From assembly GCF_050563525.1 (NCBI RefSeq), contig NZ_JBNXUN010000019.1:1-64000 (forward strand): 64,000 nt of DNA, written 5' to 3'. Below are positions 51,745 to 61,461 of this stretch, piece after piece (within the stretch, counting starts at the first letter, position 1; each line of letters starts with the position of its first letter). This DNA comes from Falsiroseomonas sp050563525 (GTDB lineage: Bacteria; Pseudomonadota; Alphaproteobacteria; Acetobacterales; Acetobacteraceae). Position numbers and translations under genes: made by a program. The notes beneath the pieces are model-generated. The model did no database searches, had not been told where the DNA came from, and worked only from the letters and a program-made list of their open reading frames with translations.

Positions 51745-52155
51745 TTACGCCGCTTCGGCTGCCTGGGCCATGGCACGGGCGGACAGCAGGCGCGCCATGG
51801 TGGCGTCGCGCTTCTCAGGCGTGTCCATGGCGGCGGCGGTGTAGGCCGCCTCGGCCTCCCGCAGCCTGATCTCGGCCGCGGCCTTGGAAAGCTGCGCGAC
51901 CGGCACGGCGTCATCGGCCAGCACGGTGCAGCGCTCCGGCGTCACTTCGGCGAAGCCACCGCCGACGAACAGCCGTTCCGTCACTTGGCCGCCCTCTGTC
52001 ACGGCGATGATGCCGCCGCGCAGGGTGACGATCATCGGCGCATGGCCGGGCAGCACGCCCATCTCGCCTTCCGCGGCCGGCAGCACGGCCATTTCCACGG
52101 CGCGGCTCAGCAGCAGCTTCTCGGGGGAGACGAGTTCGAACTGGAAGGTGGCCAT
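51745..52155 (-). CDS. atpC: ATP synthase F1 subunit epsilon
   Basis: The 136-residue epsilon subunit has the usual N-terminal beta sandwich (FQFELVSPEKLLLSRAVEM, GEMGVLPGHAPMIVTLRGG) and a C-terminal two-helix regulatory region with REAEAAYTAA. It couples F1 rotation to the c-ring and can inhibit ATP hydrolysis. It is last of atpHAGDC and separated from atpD by 144 bases rich in hairpins, unlike the tight spacing elsewhere in the operon. Confidence 0.96.
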   Translation of the reverse strand: MATFQFELVSPEKLLLSRAVEMAVLPAAEGEMGVLPGHAPMIVTLRGGIIAVTEGGQVTERLFVGGGFAEVTPERCTVLADDAVPVAQLSKAAAEIRLREAEAAYTAAAMDTPEKRDATMARLLSARAMAQAAEAA

Positions 52156-52184
52156 GATGCGATCCCCATCAAATCCAACGAAGG

Positions 52185-52238
52185 CGGCCCGCTGGAGGCG
52201 GGCCGAGGCCGCAACAGCGGCCCGCCGCTTATGCGGCG
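52185..52238. other. competing hairpins between atpD and atpC
   Basis: CGGCCCGC (52185-52192) can pair with GCGGGCCG (52198-52205), while GGCGGGCC (52197-52204) can instead pair with GGCCCGCC (52219-52226). The two stems are mutually exclusive. A further stem CGCCGC/GCGGCG lies at 52223-52238 with a TTAT loop. The arrangement looks like an attenuator or mRNA stability element; this is inference. Confidence 0.45.
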
Positions 52239-52299
52239 AGCCAAGCGGCCGGAGGCCGCGCCCGGCGCCTGAGGGCGAGAAAAGCGATCGAAGAGGCTG

Positions 52300-53730
<1,431 letters not shown>

Positions 53731-53746
53731 CTGTGCGATTCCCTGC

Positions 53747-54634
53747 TCAAACAGCTTCAGCACCGGAGATGATCTCGATCAGCTCCCGGGTGATGTTGGC
53801 CTGTCGCGTACGGTTGTAGTTGAGCGTGAGCTTGTTGATCATCTCGCCCGCGTTGCGCGTGGCGTTGTCCATCGCCGTCATCTGGCTGCCGAAGAAGCCA
53901 GCCGCGTTTTCCAGCATCGCGCGATAGATCTGGATGGCGAGGTTCTGCGGCAGCAGCGTCGCGAGGATTTCCTCCTCGTTCGGCTCGTACTCATACAGCG
54001 GCTGCGCACCGGTCGGCGCCGCATCGGACTCGACCGCCGGCAGCAGCGCCGGGATCAGCTGCTGGCCGGTCGGCACCTGGCTGATGACGCTGCGGAAGCG
54101 GTTGTAGACCAGCGTGCAGACGTCGAATTCGCCGGCTTCCTGCATCGCGGTGATGCGCAGCGCGATCTCCTGCGCATCGGCAAAGTCGACGCGCTTCTTG
54201 CCGGCCATGGAAATCTCGCCGGTGATCCGGCTGGCGTATTCACGCTTGAGATAGGCCGCGCCCTTGCGCCCCACCGCCAGCACCTTCACCGTCTTGCCGG
54301 CCGCCTCCAGTTCGCGGATGCGACCGCGTGCGAAGCGCCCGACATTGGTGTTGAAGGCGCCAGCCAGGCCGCGATCGCCGGTTACCACCACCAGCAGATG
54401 CACCTGGTCGGACCCGCTGCCCACCAGCATCTTCGGCGCATCCGGGCTGCCGGCGACGGAGGCGCCGAGCGAGGCCAGCATGCGCTCCATGCGTTCCGCA
54501 TAGGGGCGCGCCGCCTCGGCCTGCGACTGCGCACGGCGCAGCTTTGCCGCCGCGACCATCTTCATGGCCTGCGTGATCTTGCGCGTGCTCTTCACCGAGG
54601 TGATGCGCGCGCGAAGGGCCTTGAGGCTCGCCAT
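53747..54634 (-). CDS. atpG: ATP synthase F1 subunit gamma
   Basis: The 295-residue gamma rotor subunit has the N-terminal helix MASLKALRARITSVKSTRKI followed by TQAMKMVAAAKLRRAQ, the GDRGLAGAFNTN core and the C-terminal helix NAGEMINKLTLNYNRTRQA with ITRELIEIISGAEA. It carries the central stalk between the alpha/beta hexamer and the c-ring. It lies 11 bases after atpA. Confidence 0.98.
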   Translation of the reverse strand: MASLKALRARITSVKSTRKITQAMKMVAAAKLRRAQSQAEAARPYAERMERMLASLGASVAGSPDAPKMLVGSGSDQVHLLVVVTGDRGLAGAFNTNVGRFARGRIRELEAAGKTVKVLAVGRKGAAYLKREYASRITGEISMAGKKRVDFADAQEIALRITAMQEAGEFDVCTLVYNRFRSVISQVPTGQQLIPALLPAVESDAAPTGAQPLYEYEPNEEEILATLLPQNLAIQIYRAMLENAAGFFGSQMTAMDNATRNAGEMINKLTLNYNRTRQANITRELIEIISGAEAV

Positions 54635-54645
54635 GTCGCGCTATC

Positions 54646-56184
54646 TCAGCCGAAGGACTTGGCGAAGCTGTCGAGGAAGGCGATCAGCTTGGCCTCGGTC
54701 TCCTTCTTGATCTCGCGATCGCTGCGGATCGAGGTCAGGATCTCCGGCGACTGCGACTTCAGGCCGGACAGCATCTGCCGCTCGAAGTCACCGACCTTGT
54801 TCACCGGGATCTTGTCCAGGTAGCCGCGGGTTCCGGCGAAGATCGCGGCCACCTGCTCCTCGACCGGAACCGGCTTGTACTGCGGCTGCTTCAGCAATTC
54901 CGTCAGGCGTGCACCGCGGGCCAGCAGGGCCTGCGTCGTCGCATCGAGATCCGAGGCGAACTGCGCGAAGGCCGCCATTTCGCGGTACTGCGCCAGGTCC
55001 AGCTTGATCTTGCCGGCCACCTGCTTCATCGCCTTGATCTGCGCCGAGGAGCCGACGCGGGAGACGCTGAGGCCGACGTTCACGGCCGGACGGATGCCCT
55101 TGAAGAACAACTCCGTCTCCAGGAAGATCTGCCCGTCCGTGATCGAGATCACGTTGGTCGGGATGTAGGCGGAGACGTCGCCGGCCTGCGTCTCGATGAC
55201 CGGCAGCGCGGTCAGCGAACCGGCGCCGAAATCGTCGTTCATCTTCGCCGCACGCTCCAGCAGGCGGCTATGCAGGTAGAACACGTCGCCCGGATAGGCC
55301 TCGCGGCCCGGCGGGCGGCGCAGCAGCAGCGACATCTGGCGGTAGGCGACGGCCTGCTTCGACAGGTCGTCGTAGAAGATGACCGCGTGCATCGCGTTGT
55401 CGCGGAAGTATTCCCCCAACGTGCAGCCGGTGTAGGGGGCAAGAAACTGCATCGGCGCCGGGTCGGAGGCGGTCGCGGCGACGATGATGGAGTATTCCAT
55501 CGCGCCGTTCTCTTCCAGCGTCTTCACCAACTGGGCGACGGTGGAGCGCTTCTGGCCGACCGCGACGTAGATGCAGTACAGCTTCTTGGACTCATCGCCG
55601 CCAGCGGCCTCGTTGGCCACCTTCTGGTTGATGATGGTGTCCAGGATGACGGCGGTCTTGCCGGTCTGGCGGTCGCCGATGATCAGTTCGCGCTGGCCGC
55701 GGCCGATCGGGATCAGGGCGTCGATCGCCTTGATGCCGGTCTGCATCGGCTCATGCACGGACTTGCGCGGGATGATGCCGGGGGCCTTCACCTCGACGCG
55801 CATGCGCTTCTCGATGGCGATCGGGCCCTTGCCGTCGATCGGGTTGCCCAGCGCATCGACGACGCGGCCGAGGAAACCCTTGCCGACGCCGACGTCCACG
55901 ATCTCGCCGGTGCGGGAGACGGTGTCGCCTTCCTTCACGCCCTTGTCGTCGCCGAAGATGACGACGCCGACATTGTCGGTCTCGAGGTTCAGCGCCATGC
56001 CCTTGATGCCGGCGCCGGGGAACTCGACGAGCTCACCCGCCATGACGTTCTGCAGGCCGAAGACGCGGGCAATGCCGTCGCCCACGGTCAGCACGGTGCC
56101 GACCTCGGCGACATTGGCTTCAGCGTCGAAGCCGGAGATCTGAGCCTTCAGGATCTCCGAGATTTCGGCAGGACGGATATCCAT
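54646..56184 (-). CDS. atpA: ATP synthase F1 subunit alpha
   Basis: The 512-residue non-catalytic alpha subunit has the Walker A loop GDRQTGKTA, the alpha-type VAVGQKRSTVAQLV, and the AMEYSIIVAATASDPAPMQF stretch. Start MDIRPAEISEILKAQISGFD is typical. The ATG overlaps the atpH stop by one base (TGATG pattern), implying coupled translation. Confidence 0.99.
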   Translation of the reverse strand: MDIRPAEISEILKAQISGFDAEANVAEVGTVLTVGDGIARVFGLQNVMAGELVEFPGAGIKGMALNLETDNVGVVIFGDDKGVKEGDTVSRTGEIVDVGVGKGFLGRVVDALGNPIDGKGPIAIEKRMRVEVKAPGIIPRKSVHEPMQTGIKAIDALIPIGRGQRELIIGDRQTGKTAVILDTIINQKVANEAAGGDESKKLYCIYVAVGQKRSTVAQLVKTLEENGAMEYSIIVAATASDPAPMQFLAPYTGCTLGEYFRDNAMHAVIFYDDLSKQAVAYRQMSLLLRRPPGREAYPGDVFYLHSRLLERAAKMNDDFGAGSLTALPVIETQAGDVSAYIPTNVISITDGQIFLETELFFKGIRPAVNVGLSVSRVGSSAQIKAMKQVAGKIKLDLAQYREMAAFAQFASDLDATTQALLARGARLTELLKQPQYKPVPVEEQVAAIFAGTRGYLDKIPVNKVGDFERQMLSGLKSQSPEILTSIRSDREIKKETEAKLIAFLDSFAKSFG

Positions 56185-56789
56185 CAGGCGGCCCCCTTCA
56201 TGGCGTACTGCAGGCGCTGCAGCTTGGACTTGAGAGAATTGTCGTACAGGCGCGAGCCGATGCGGACCACGAGACCACCCAGCAGGGTCGGGTCCACGGT
56301 TTCCTTGAGCTGCACGCCGGAATACCCGGCCTCCGTCAGCCGCGCGACGATCTGCGAGCGCTGCGTGTCGGTGAGGCCATGGGCGGTGGAGACGGTGGCG
56401 ATCTGCTGGCCGCGACGGGTCGCGAGCAGCGCGCCGAAGCTGGCGGCGACTTCCGGCAACTGCGCCAAGCGGCGGTTCACGATCATCACGCCGAGCAGGT
56501 TGCGGACTTCCGTGCCGATCCCGGCGCGGTCCAGCACCGCGAAGATGGCGCGCTTCTGTTCCGCGCTGTCGAGCCGCGGGTCGGCCACGAAGGACCGGAA
56601 GCCGGCATCGCCTTCCCAGAGCTTGAACAGGTTGTCGAGGTCCGTCGCGATGCGGTCCGCGGCGCCGGGTTCCTTGGCGCGCAGGTCGTCGACGATACCG
56701 AGCAGCGCGAGCGCATAGCGCTCCGACAACCCGGTGGGGTTCGGGGTCCTGGCAGTGCCAGATGCGACGTCTGTCGTTGCGGAGGCCAA
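56184..56789 (-). CDS. atpH: ATP synthase F1 subunit delta
   Basis: The 201-residue delta subunit links F1 to the peripheral stalk. It has the N-terminal helical domain LSERYALALLGIVDDLRA, the LGVMIVNRRLAQLPEV helix, and the ending DPTLLGGLVVRIGSRLYDNSLKSKL split over the final 35 residues. The apparent start is TTG 56789, since no ATG or GTG lies close before the conserved region; the ribosome binding site is weak. It is first in the operon. F0 genes are elsewhere, as usual for alphaproteobacteria. Confidence 0.94.
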   Translation of the reverse strand: MASATTDVASGTARTPNPTGLSERYALALLGIVDDLRAKEPGAADRIATDLDNLFKLWEGDAGFRSFVADPRLDSAEQKRAIFAVLDRAGIGTEVRNLLGVMIVNRRLAQLPEVAASFGALLATRRGQQIATVSTAHGLTDTQRSQIVARLTEAGYSGVQLKETVDPTLLGGLVVRIGSRLYDNSLKSKLQRLQYAMKGAA

Positions 56790-56968
56790 GGGGATCCCGG
56801 TCCTGTCTCTGGTCGGAGCGTAAACCTACGGCGCGCGGGTCCGGGGGACAGGTGTGACCGTCCCCTTTATGCGGCGGCGGCGCCTTAGCATGCGCATTGC
56901 GGTGCGGCAACTCATCTCGTGCCGTTCGGGTCGTTCCCAGGCGCCGTCCGGCGGGCCAGGATCGGCCG

Positions 56969-58174
56969 ATGGCGCAGCGTTTCGACGGATGGCGGGTGGT
57001 GGCGGGGGCCTTCGTGCTCGCCGTCTTCGCCTGGGGAATCGGGTTCTACGGGCCGGGAATCTACATCGCGACGCTGGCGGAAGGCCGCGGCTGGTCAGTC
57101 GGCCTGCTGTCCGTCGCGGTAACATGGCATTTTCTCGTGGCGGCCGCGATGGTGGCGCAACTGCCGGAGTTGCACCGGCGCTGGGGCTTGGCCGCGGTGA
57201 CACGGGCGGGGGCGGTGGCCTCGGCGGCGGGGCTGCTGGGATGGGGATTCGGTAACCTGCCCTGGCTGGTCTTCGGGGCGGCGACGCTGACCGGCATGGG
57301 CTGGGCGCTGACCAGCGGGGCGGCGATCAACGCCATGATCTCCCCCTGGTTCGACCGGCGACGGCCGGCGGCGCTGGCCATGGCGTACAACGGCGCCAGC
57401 GTCGGCGGCATCCTGATGACGCCGCTCTGGGCCTGGCTGATCGCAGGCTGGGGGTTCGGCGCGGCCACCGCCATCATCGCGGCCGCGCTGCTCGGCGCCG
57501 CCTGGCCGCTGGCAGGGCTGGTGCTGGGGCGCGGGCCGGCGGAGTCTGGGCAATACGCCGATGGCGATGCCGCCCCGCCGCCCGCCCCGCCGCCCGCCCG
57601 GCCGGCCGCGCCGGCCCGCAGCCGTGGCGAACTGGCGCGGGACCGGGTGTTCCGCGGCCTGTCGCTGGCCTTCGCCATCGGGCTGTTCGCGCAGATGGGG
57701 CTGGTGACGCATCTGGTGTCCCTGCTGGTGCCGGCACTCGGCGTGCGCGGGGCGGGGCTGGCCATGGCCCTGGTCACGGTCTTCGCCGTCATCGGCCGCA
57801 CCGTGACGGGCTGGGTACTGCCCGGCGGGCAGCGCCGGCGTTGGGCCGCGTCGGCCACCTTCGCGGTGCAGATGGCCGGCAGCCTGGTGCTGCTGGTGGC
57901 CGACGCATCGGTGCCGCTGCTGCTGCTCGGCTGCGCGCTGTTCGGCCTTGGCGTCGGCAACCTGCTGTCGCTGCCGCCGCTGATCGCCCAGGCGGAATTC
58001 CCGGCCGCCGACGTCGGCCGCGTGGTGGCGCTGATGCAGGCGATCAACCAGGCCTTCTACGCCTTCGCCCCGGCCGGCTTCGGGCTGCTGCGCGAGGTGG
58101 TCTCGGCCGAGGCGGCGCTGTGGGTGACGCTGGCGCTGCAGGGCATGGCGGCGGTGCTGGTGCTCAGGCGCTAG
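56969..58174 (+). CDS. MFS transporter
   Basis: The 401-residue inner-membrane protein has 12 predicted helices in two halves joined by a Pro/Ala-rich loop (~residues 190-215). The first-half GWSVGLLSVAVTWHFLVAA and the A-motif-like SPWFDRRRPAALAMAYNGAS indicate the major facilitator superfamily, closest to the monocarboxylate/oxalate-formate group. The substrate is unknown. ATG 56969 begins just before helix 1 (RFDGWRVVAGAFVLAVFAWG). It is divergent from atpH and convergent with the tyrA-like gene. Confidence 0.88.
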   Translation: MAQRFDGWRVVAGAFVLAVFAWGIGFYGPGIYIATLAEGRGWSVGLLSVAVTWHFLVAAAMVAQLPELHRRWGLAAVTRAGAVASAAGLLGWGFGNLPWLVFGAATLTGMGWALTSGAAINAMISPWFDRRRPAALAMAYNGASVGGILMTPLWAWLIAGWGFGAATAIIAAALLGAAWPLAGLVLGRGPAESGQYADGDAAPPPAPPPARPAAPARSRGELARDRVFRGLSLAFAIGLFAQMGLVTHLVSLLVPALGVRGAGLAMALVTVFAVIGRTVTGWVLPGGQRRRWAASATFAVQMAGSLVLLVADASVPLLLLGCALFGLGVGNLLSLPPLIAQAEFPAADVGRVVALMQAINQAFYAFAPAGFGLLREVVSAEAALWVTLALQGMAAVLVLRR

Positions 58175-58192
58175 GGCCCGCCCCTACGCCTG
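58165..58192. terminator. hairpin containing two convergent stop codons
   Basis: Left arm CAGGCG-c-TAGGG (58165-58176) pairs with CCCTA-CGCCTG (58182-58192) around a 5-base loop with one bulged base. The MFS stop (58172-58174) and the tyrA-like stop (58186-58184) are both inside the stem. It is a bidirectional terminator candidate. Confidence 0.5.
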
Positions 58193-59071
58193 CTTGCGCT
58201 CGATCAGCCCTCGCCGGATCTTCCGCCCGCGCTGGATGCGGTCCTCGATGAAGCCCGCCTCGCCCCAGCGCACGGCGCGGCCCAGCGCGTGCGCGTCCTC
58301 CGTGAAGCGCGCCAGCATCTCCAGCAGCGCCTCCCGGTTGTTCAGGAAGACGTCGCGCCACATCGTCGGGTCGCTCGATGCGATGCGGGTGAAGTCGCGG
58401 AAGCCGGAGGCGGCGAATTTCAGCACTTGCTCCTTCGTCTCCTCCGCCAGGTCGTCGGCGGTGGAGCAGATGGTGAAGGCCAGCAGATGCGGCAGGTGGC
58501 TGACGATGGCGACGACCTTGTCATGCGTCGCCGCATCCATCGTCTCGATCATGCTGCCGGCGCGGCGCCACATCTCCCGCACCTTCTCCACCGCCTCCGG
58601 GTCGGTGCCGGGGCGCGGGGTCAGGATGACGTAGCGGCCCTGGAACAGCTCCGGGAAGCCGGCATCGGGGCCGGAGTGTTCCGTGCCGGCCATCGGATGC
58701 CCCGGCACCAGGTGCACGCCGCGCGGCAGCAGCGGGCCGATATCCCGCAGCACGCTCATCTTGGTGGAGCCGACATCGGTGAGGATGGCGCCGGGTTTCA
58801 GATGCGGCGCGACCTGCGCCATCACCGCCGCATTGGCGCCGACCGGCACGCAGAACACCACGCAGTCGGCGCCCTCGACAGCCTTTGTCGCGTCCGGTTC
58901 CACCACATCGGCAATGCCGAGTTCGCGGACCCGGTCCAGCGTCGCCGGCGTCTTGGCATGCGCCACCACCGTCCGCGCGATGTCACCGCGTTCACGCGCC
59001 ACCCGCGCCAGGGATGAGCCGATCAGCCCGACGCCGAGCAGGCACAGCCGCTCGAAAAGAGGCTCAGCCAT
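58184..59071 (-). CDS. tyrC: prephenate/arogenate dehydrogenase (cyclohexadienyl dehydrogenase)
   Basis: The 295-residue NAD(P)-dependent enzyme forms the tyrosine precursor from prephenate or arogenate. It has the Rossmann start LFERLCLLGVGLIGSSLARV, DVGSTKMSVLRDI, and the catalytic His region VPGHPMAGTEHSGPDAGF. It lacks a chorismate mutase domain. It overlaps hisC by eight bases, so the two are coupled; this pair next to metX is a common alphaproteobacterial arrangement. Confidence 0.95.
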   Translation of the reverse strand: MAEPLFERLCLLGVGLIGSSLARVARERGDIARTVVAHAKTPATLDRVRELGIADVVEPDATKAVEGADCVVFCVPVGANAAVMAQVAPHLKPGAILTDVGSTKMSVLRDIGPLLPRGVHLVPGHPMAGTEHSGPDAGFPELFQGRYVILTPRPGTDPEAVEKVREMWRRAGSMIETMDAATHDKVVAIVSHLPHLLAFTICSTADDLAEETKEQVLKFAASGFRDFTRIASSDPTMWRDVFLNNREALLEMLARFTEDAHALGRAVRWGEAGFIEDRIQRGRKIRRGLIERKQA

Positions 59072-60149
59072 TCCGGGTGAATTCGGTCAGCGCCTCAATG
59101 ACGGCCTGGCATTCCTCGGCGGTGCCGATGGTGATGCGCAGGCAGGGCGCCAGGCCGTAGGAGCCCATCGCCCGCACGATCAGCCCGCGCGACCGCAGAT
59201 GCGCATCGGCCGCCTTGGCGCGCGCCGCATCCCCGAAATCGACCAGCAGGAAATTCCCCTCGCTCGGCCAGACCTTGAGCCCCGCCGCTTCCAGCGCCGC
59301 CGCCACCTTGCCACGCCATTCGGTGTTGTGCGCGACCGAGGTCTCGACCCAGCCCGGCTCGGCCAGCGCCGCGATGCCAGCCACCATGGCCGCGCCGCTG
59401 ACGTTGAACGGCCCGCGCACGCGGCCCAGCACATCCACCACCGCGGCCGGCGCGTAGCACCAGCCGAGCCGCATCCCGCCGAGCCCGAAGATCTTGGAGA
59501 AGGTGCGCGTCATCACCGTGTTGTCGCCGGCATCGACCAGCGCCTGGCCCGGGTCGTAATCCGGCCGCGTGACGTATTCGGCATAGGCGCTGTCCAGCAC
59601 CAGCAGCACGTCGCCCGGCAGGCCGCGCCGCAGCCGCACCAGTTCGGATTGCGGCAGGATGCTGCCCGTGGGGTTGTTCGGGTTGGCCAGGAACAGCAGC
59701 TTCGTCCGCGGGCCGACAGCGGCCAGCAGCCCGTCCACATCCGCCACCAGATCACGCTCCGGCACCTTGATGACGCGGCAGCCGGCCCAGCGGCCGGCCA
59801 GATCGTACATCAGGAAGCCATGCGCGGACATGACGATCTCCGTCCCCTCCCCGCCATAGGCCAGGATGAGCATGGTGAGGATCTCATCCGATCCGTTGCC
59901 GCAGACGATGCGGGCCGGGTCCAGGCCGAAGCGCGCGCCGATCGCCTCGCGCAGCGCGGTTGCGCCGCCATCGGGGTAGCGATGCGCCTCGCGCGCCGCG
60001 CTGGCGATGGCGGCGATGGCGGCGGGCGGCGGGCCGAAGGCGCCCTCGTTGGAGGACAGCTTGATGATGCGGTTCACCCCCGGCACCTTCGACTCGCCGC
60101 CGACATAGGGCTCCACCGAGAGGATGGAAGGGCGCGGCATGACGGTCAT
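59064..60149 (-). CDS. hisC: histidinol-phosphate aminotransferase
   Basis: The 361-residue class I/II PLP enzyme carries the Schiff-base Lys in TRTFSKIFGLGGMRLGW, with FLANPNNPTGSILP and NVSGAAMVAG around the site. It transaminates imidazole-acetol phosphate in histidine synthesis; paralogues of this type also use aromatic keto acids, which would suit its coupling to the tyrosine gene. Start ATG 60149; a second ATG at 60140 is possible. Confidence 0.94.
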   Translation of the reverse strand: MTVMPRPSILSVEPYVGGESKVPGVNRIIKLSSNEGAFGPPPAAIAAIASAAREAHRYPDGGATALREAIGARFGLDPARIVCGNGSDEILTMLILAYGGEGTEIVMSAHGFLMYDLAGRWAGCRVIKVPERDLVADVDGLLAAVGPRTKLLFLANPNNPTGSILPQSELVRLRRGLPGDVLLVLDSAYAEYVTRPDYDPGQALVDAGDNTVMTRTFSKIFGLGGMRLGWCYAPAAVVDVLGRVRGPFNVSGAAMVAGIAALAEPGWVETSVAHNTEWRGKVAAALEAAGLKVWPSEGNFLLVDFGDAARAKAADAHLRSRGLIVRAMGSYGLAPCLRITIGTAEECQAVIEALTEFTRNG

Positions 60150-60250
60150 CGGGGCGTGTCCGGAAGCGAAGGTTAAGCCCGTTGCATAGACGCGCCGGGG
60201 GGCGACGCCAAGGCAGAAGGCGGCGCCAAGGCGGGCCGCACACGCGCCAG

Positions 60251-60279
60251 TTGCCGCGCGGCGGCGCCGGCCCTATTCG
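60251..60279 (+). promoter_or_regulatory. candidate sigma-70 promoter for metX
   Basis: TTGCCG (60251-60256) and TATTCG (60274-60279) are spaced by 17 bases. A start near 60286 leaves only about 20 bases of leader before metX, too short for a SAM riboswitch. Confidence 0.35.
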
Positions 60280-60305
60280 TGGCGCGGAAATCCCGTCCGG
60301 CACCC

Positions 60306-61445
60306 ATGACCCAGGCCATCGCCCCCGCCCCGCAGATCGACCACCAGCGCGCGGTCTTCGCCGAGGGCCTGGCACTCGATTCCGGCGCGGTGCTGGCGCC
60401 GCTGGCCGTCGCCTATCGCACCTATGGCAAGCTGAACGCCCAGCGCAGCAACGCCGTGCTGGTCTGCCATGCCCTGACCGGCGACCAGTACGTGGCGGAG
60501 CCGCACCCGATTACCGGCAAGCCCGGCTGGTGGGAGGCCGTGGTCGGGCCGGGGCGGCCGGTGGACACCGACCGCTTCTTCGTAATCTGCGCCAATGTCC
60601 TCGGCGGCTGCATGGGCTCCTCCGGCCCCGCCGAGCCCATGCCGGGCACGGGGCGGCCCTACGGCACCGATTTCCCCTCCATCACCATCCGCGACATGGT
60701 CCGCGCACAGAAGCTGCTGGTCGACCGGTTCGGCATCGGGCGGCTGCTGGCGGTGGTCGGTGGCTCGATGGGTGGGATGCAGGTGCTGGAATGGGCAGCG
60801 ACCTTCCCTGAGATGGTGGTGGCGGCGGCCCCCATCGCCTGCGCGGCCTACCATTCCGCGCAGAACATCGCCTTCCACGAGGTCGGCCGCGCCGCCATCC
60901 ATGGCGACCCGGACTGGGTCGGCGGCCGCTACTGGGAGGATGGGCGCATCCCGGCCAAGGGCCTGTCGGTGGCCCGCATGGTGGCCCACATCACCTACCT
61001 GTCCGAGGCGGCGCTGGGCCGGAAGTTCGGCCGCCGTCTGCGCGGTGCCTCCGCACTCACCTTCCTCGAGGATGTGTTCGAGGTGGAAAGCTATCTGCGC
61101 CACCAGGGCAGCACCTTCGTCACCCGCTTCGACGCCAACAGCTACCTGACCATCACCCGCGCCATGGACTATTTCGACATGGCGACGGAGCATGGCGGCG
61201 ACCTGGCCGCCGCCTTCCGCGGCACCGCAACGCGCTTCCTGGTCGCGTCCTTCAGCAGCGACTGGCTGTTCCCGACCGAGGAATCCCGCGCCCTGGTGCG
61301 CGCGCTGAACGCCGCGGCGGCCAATACCTCCTTCGTCGAGATCGCCACCGACAAGGGCCACGACGCCTTCCTGCTGGACGAGCCGGTGTTCCACCGGGCG
61401 CTGGGCGGCTTCCTGCGCGGGGCGGCGGAGCGCGTCGAGGTCTGA
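60306..61445 (+). CDS. metX: homoserine O-acetyltransferase
   Basis: The 379-residue alpha/beta hydrolase makes O-acetylhomoserine (or O-succinylhomoserine in some members) for methionine synthesis. The nucleophile S154 is in VVGGSMGGMQVLEW; the Asp and His are in SSDWLFPTEES and DKGHDAFLLD. NVLGGCMGSSGPAEP is also typical. It is divergent from hisC. metW, which often follows metX in alphaproteobacteria, is absent; a minus-strand acyltransferase gene comes next. Confidence 0.95.
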   Translation: MTQAIAPAPQIDHQRAVFAEGLALDSGAVLAPLAVAYRTYGKLNAQRSNAVLVCHALTGDQYVAEPHPITGKPGWWEAVVGPGRPVDTDRFFVICANVLGGCMGSSGPAEPMPGTGRPYGTDFPSITIRDMVRAQKLLVDRFGIGRLLAVVGGSMGGMQVLEWAATFPEMVVAAAPIACAAYHSAQNIAFHEVGRAAIHGDPDWVGGRYWEDGRIPAKGLSVARMVAHITYLSEAALGRKFGRRLRGASALTFLEDVFEVESYLRHQGSTFVTRFDANSYLTITRAMDYFDMATEHGGDLAAAFRGTATRFLVASFSSDWLFPTEESRALVRALNAAAANTSFVEIATDKGHDAFLLDEPVFHRALGGFLRGAAERVEV

Positions 61446-61461
61446 CCGCGCGCCGACGCCT

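Noticed and set aside
60150..60305. SAM-II riboswitch before metX
   Set aside because: I could not find the conserved core or a plausible pseudoknot, and the likely promoter leaves too short a leader.
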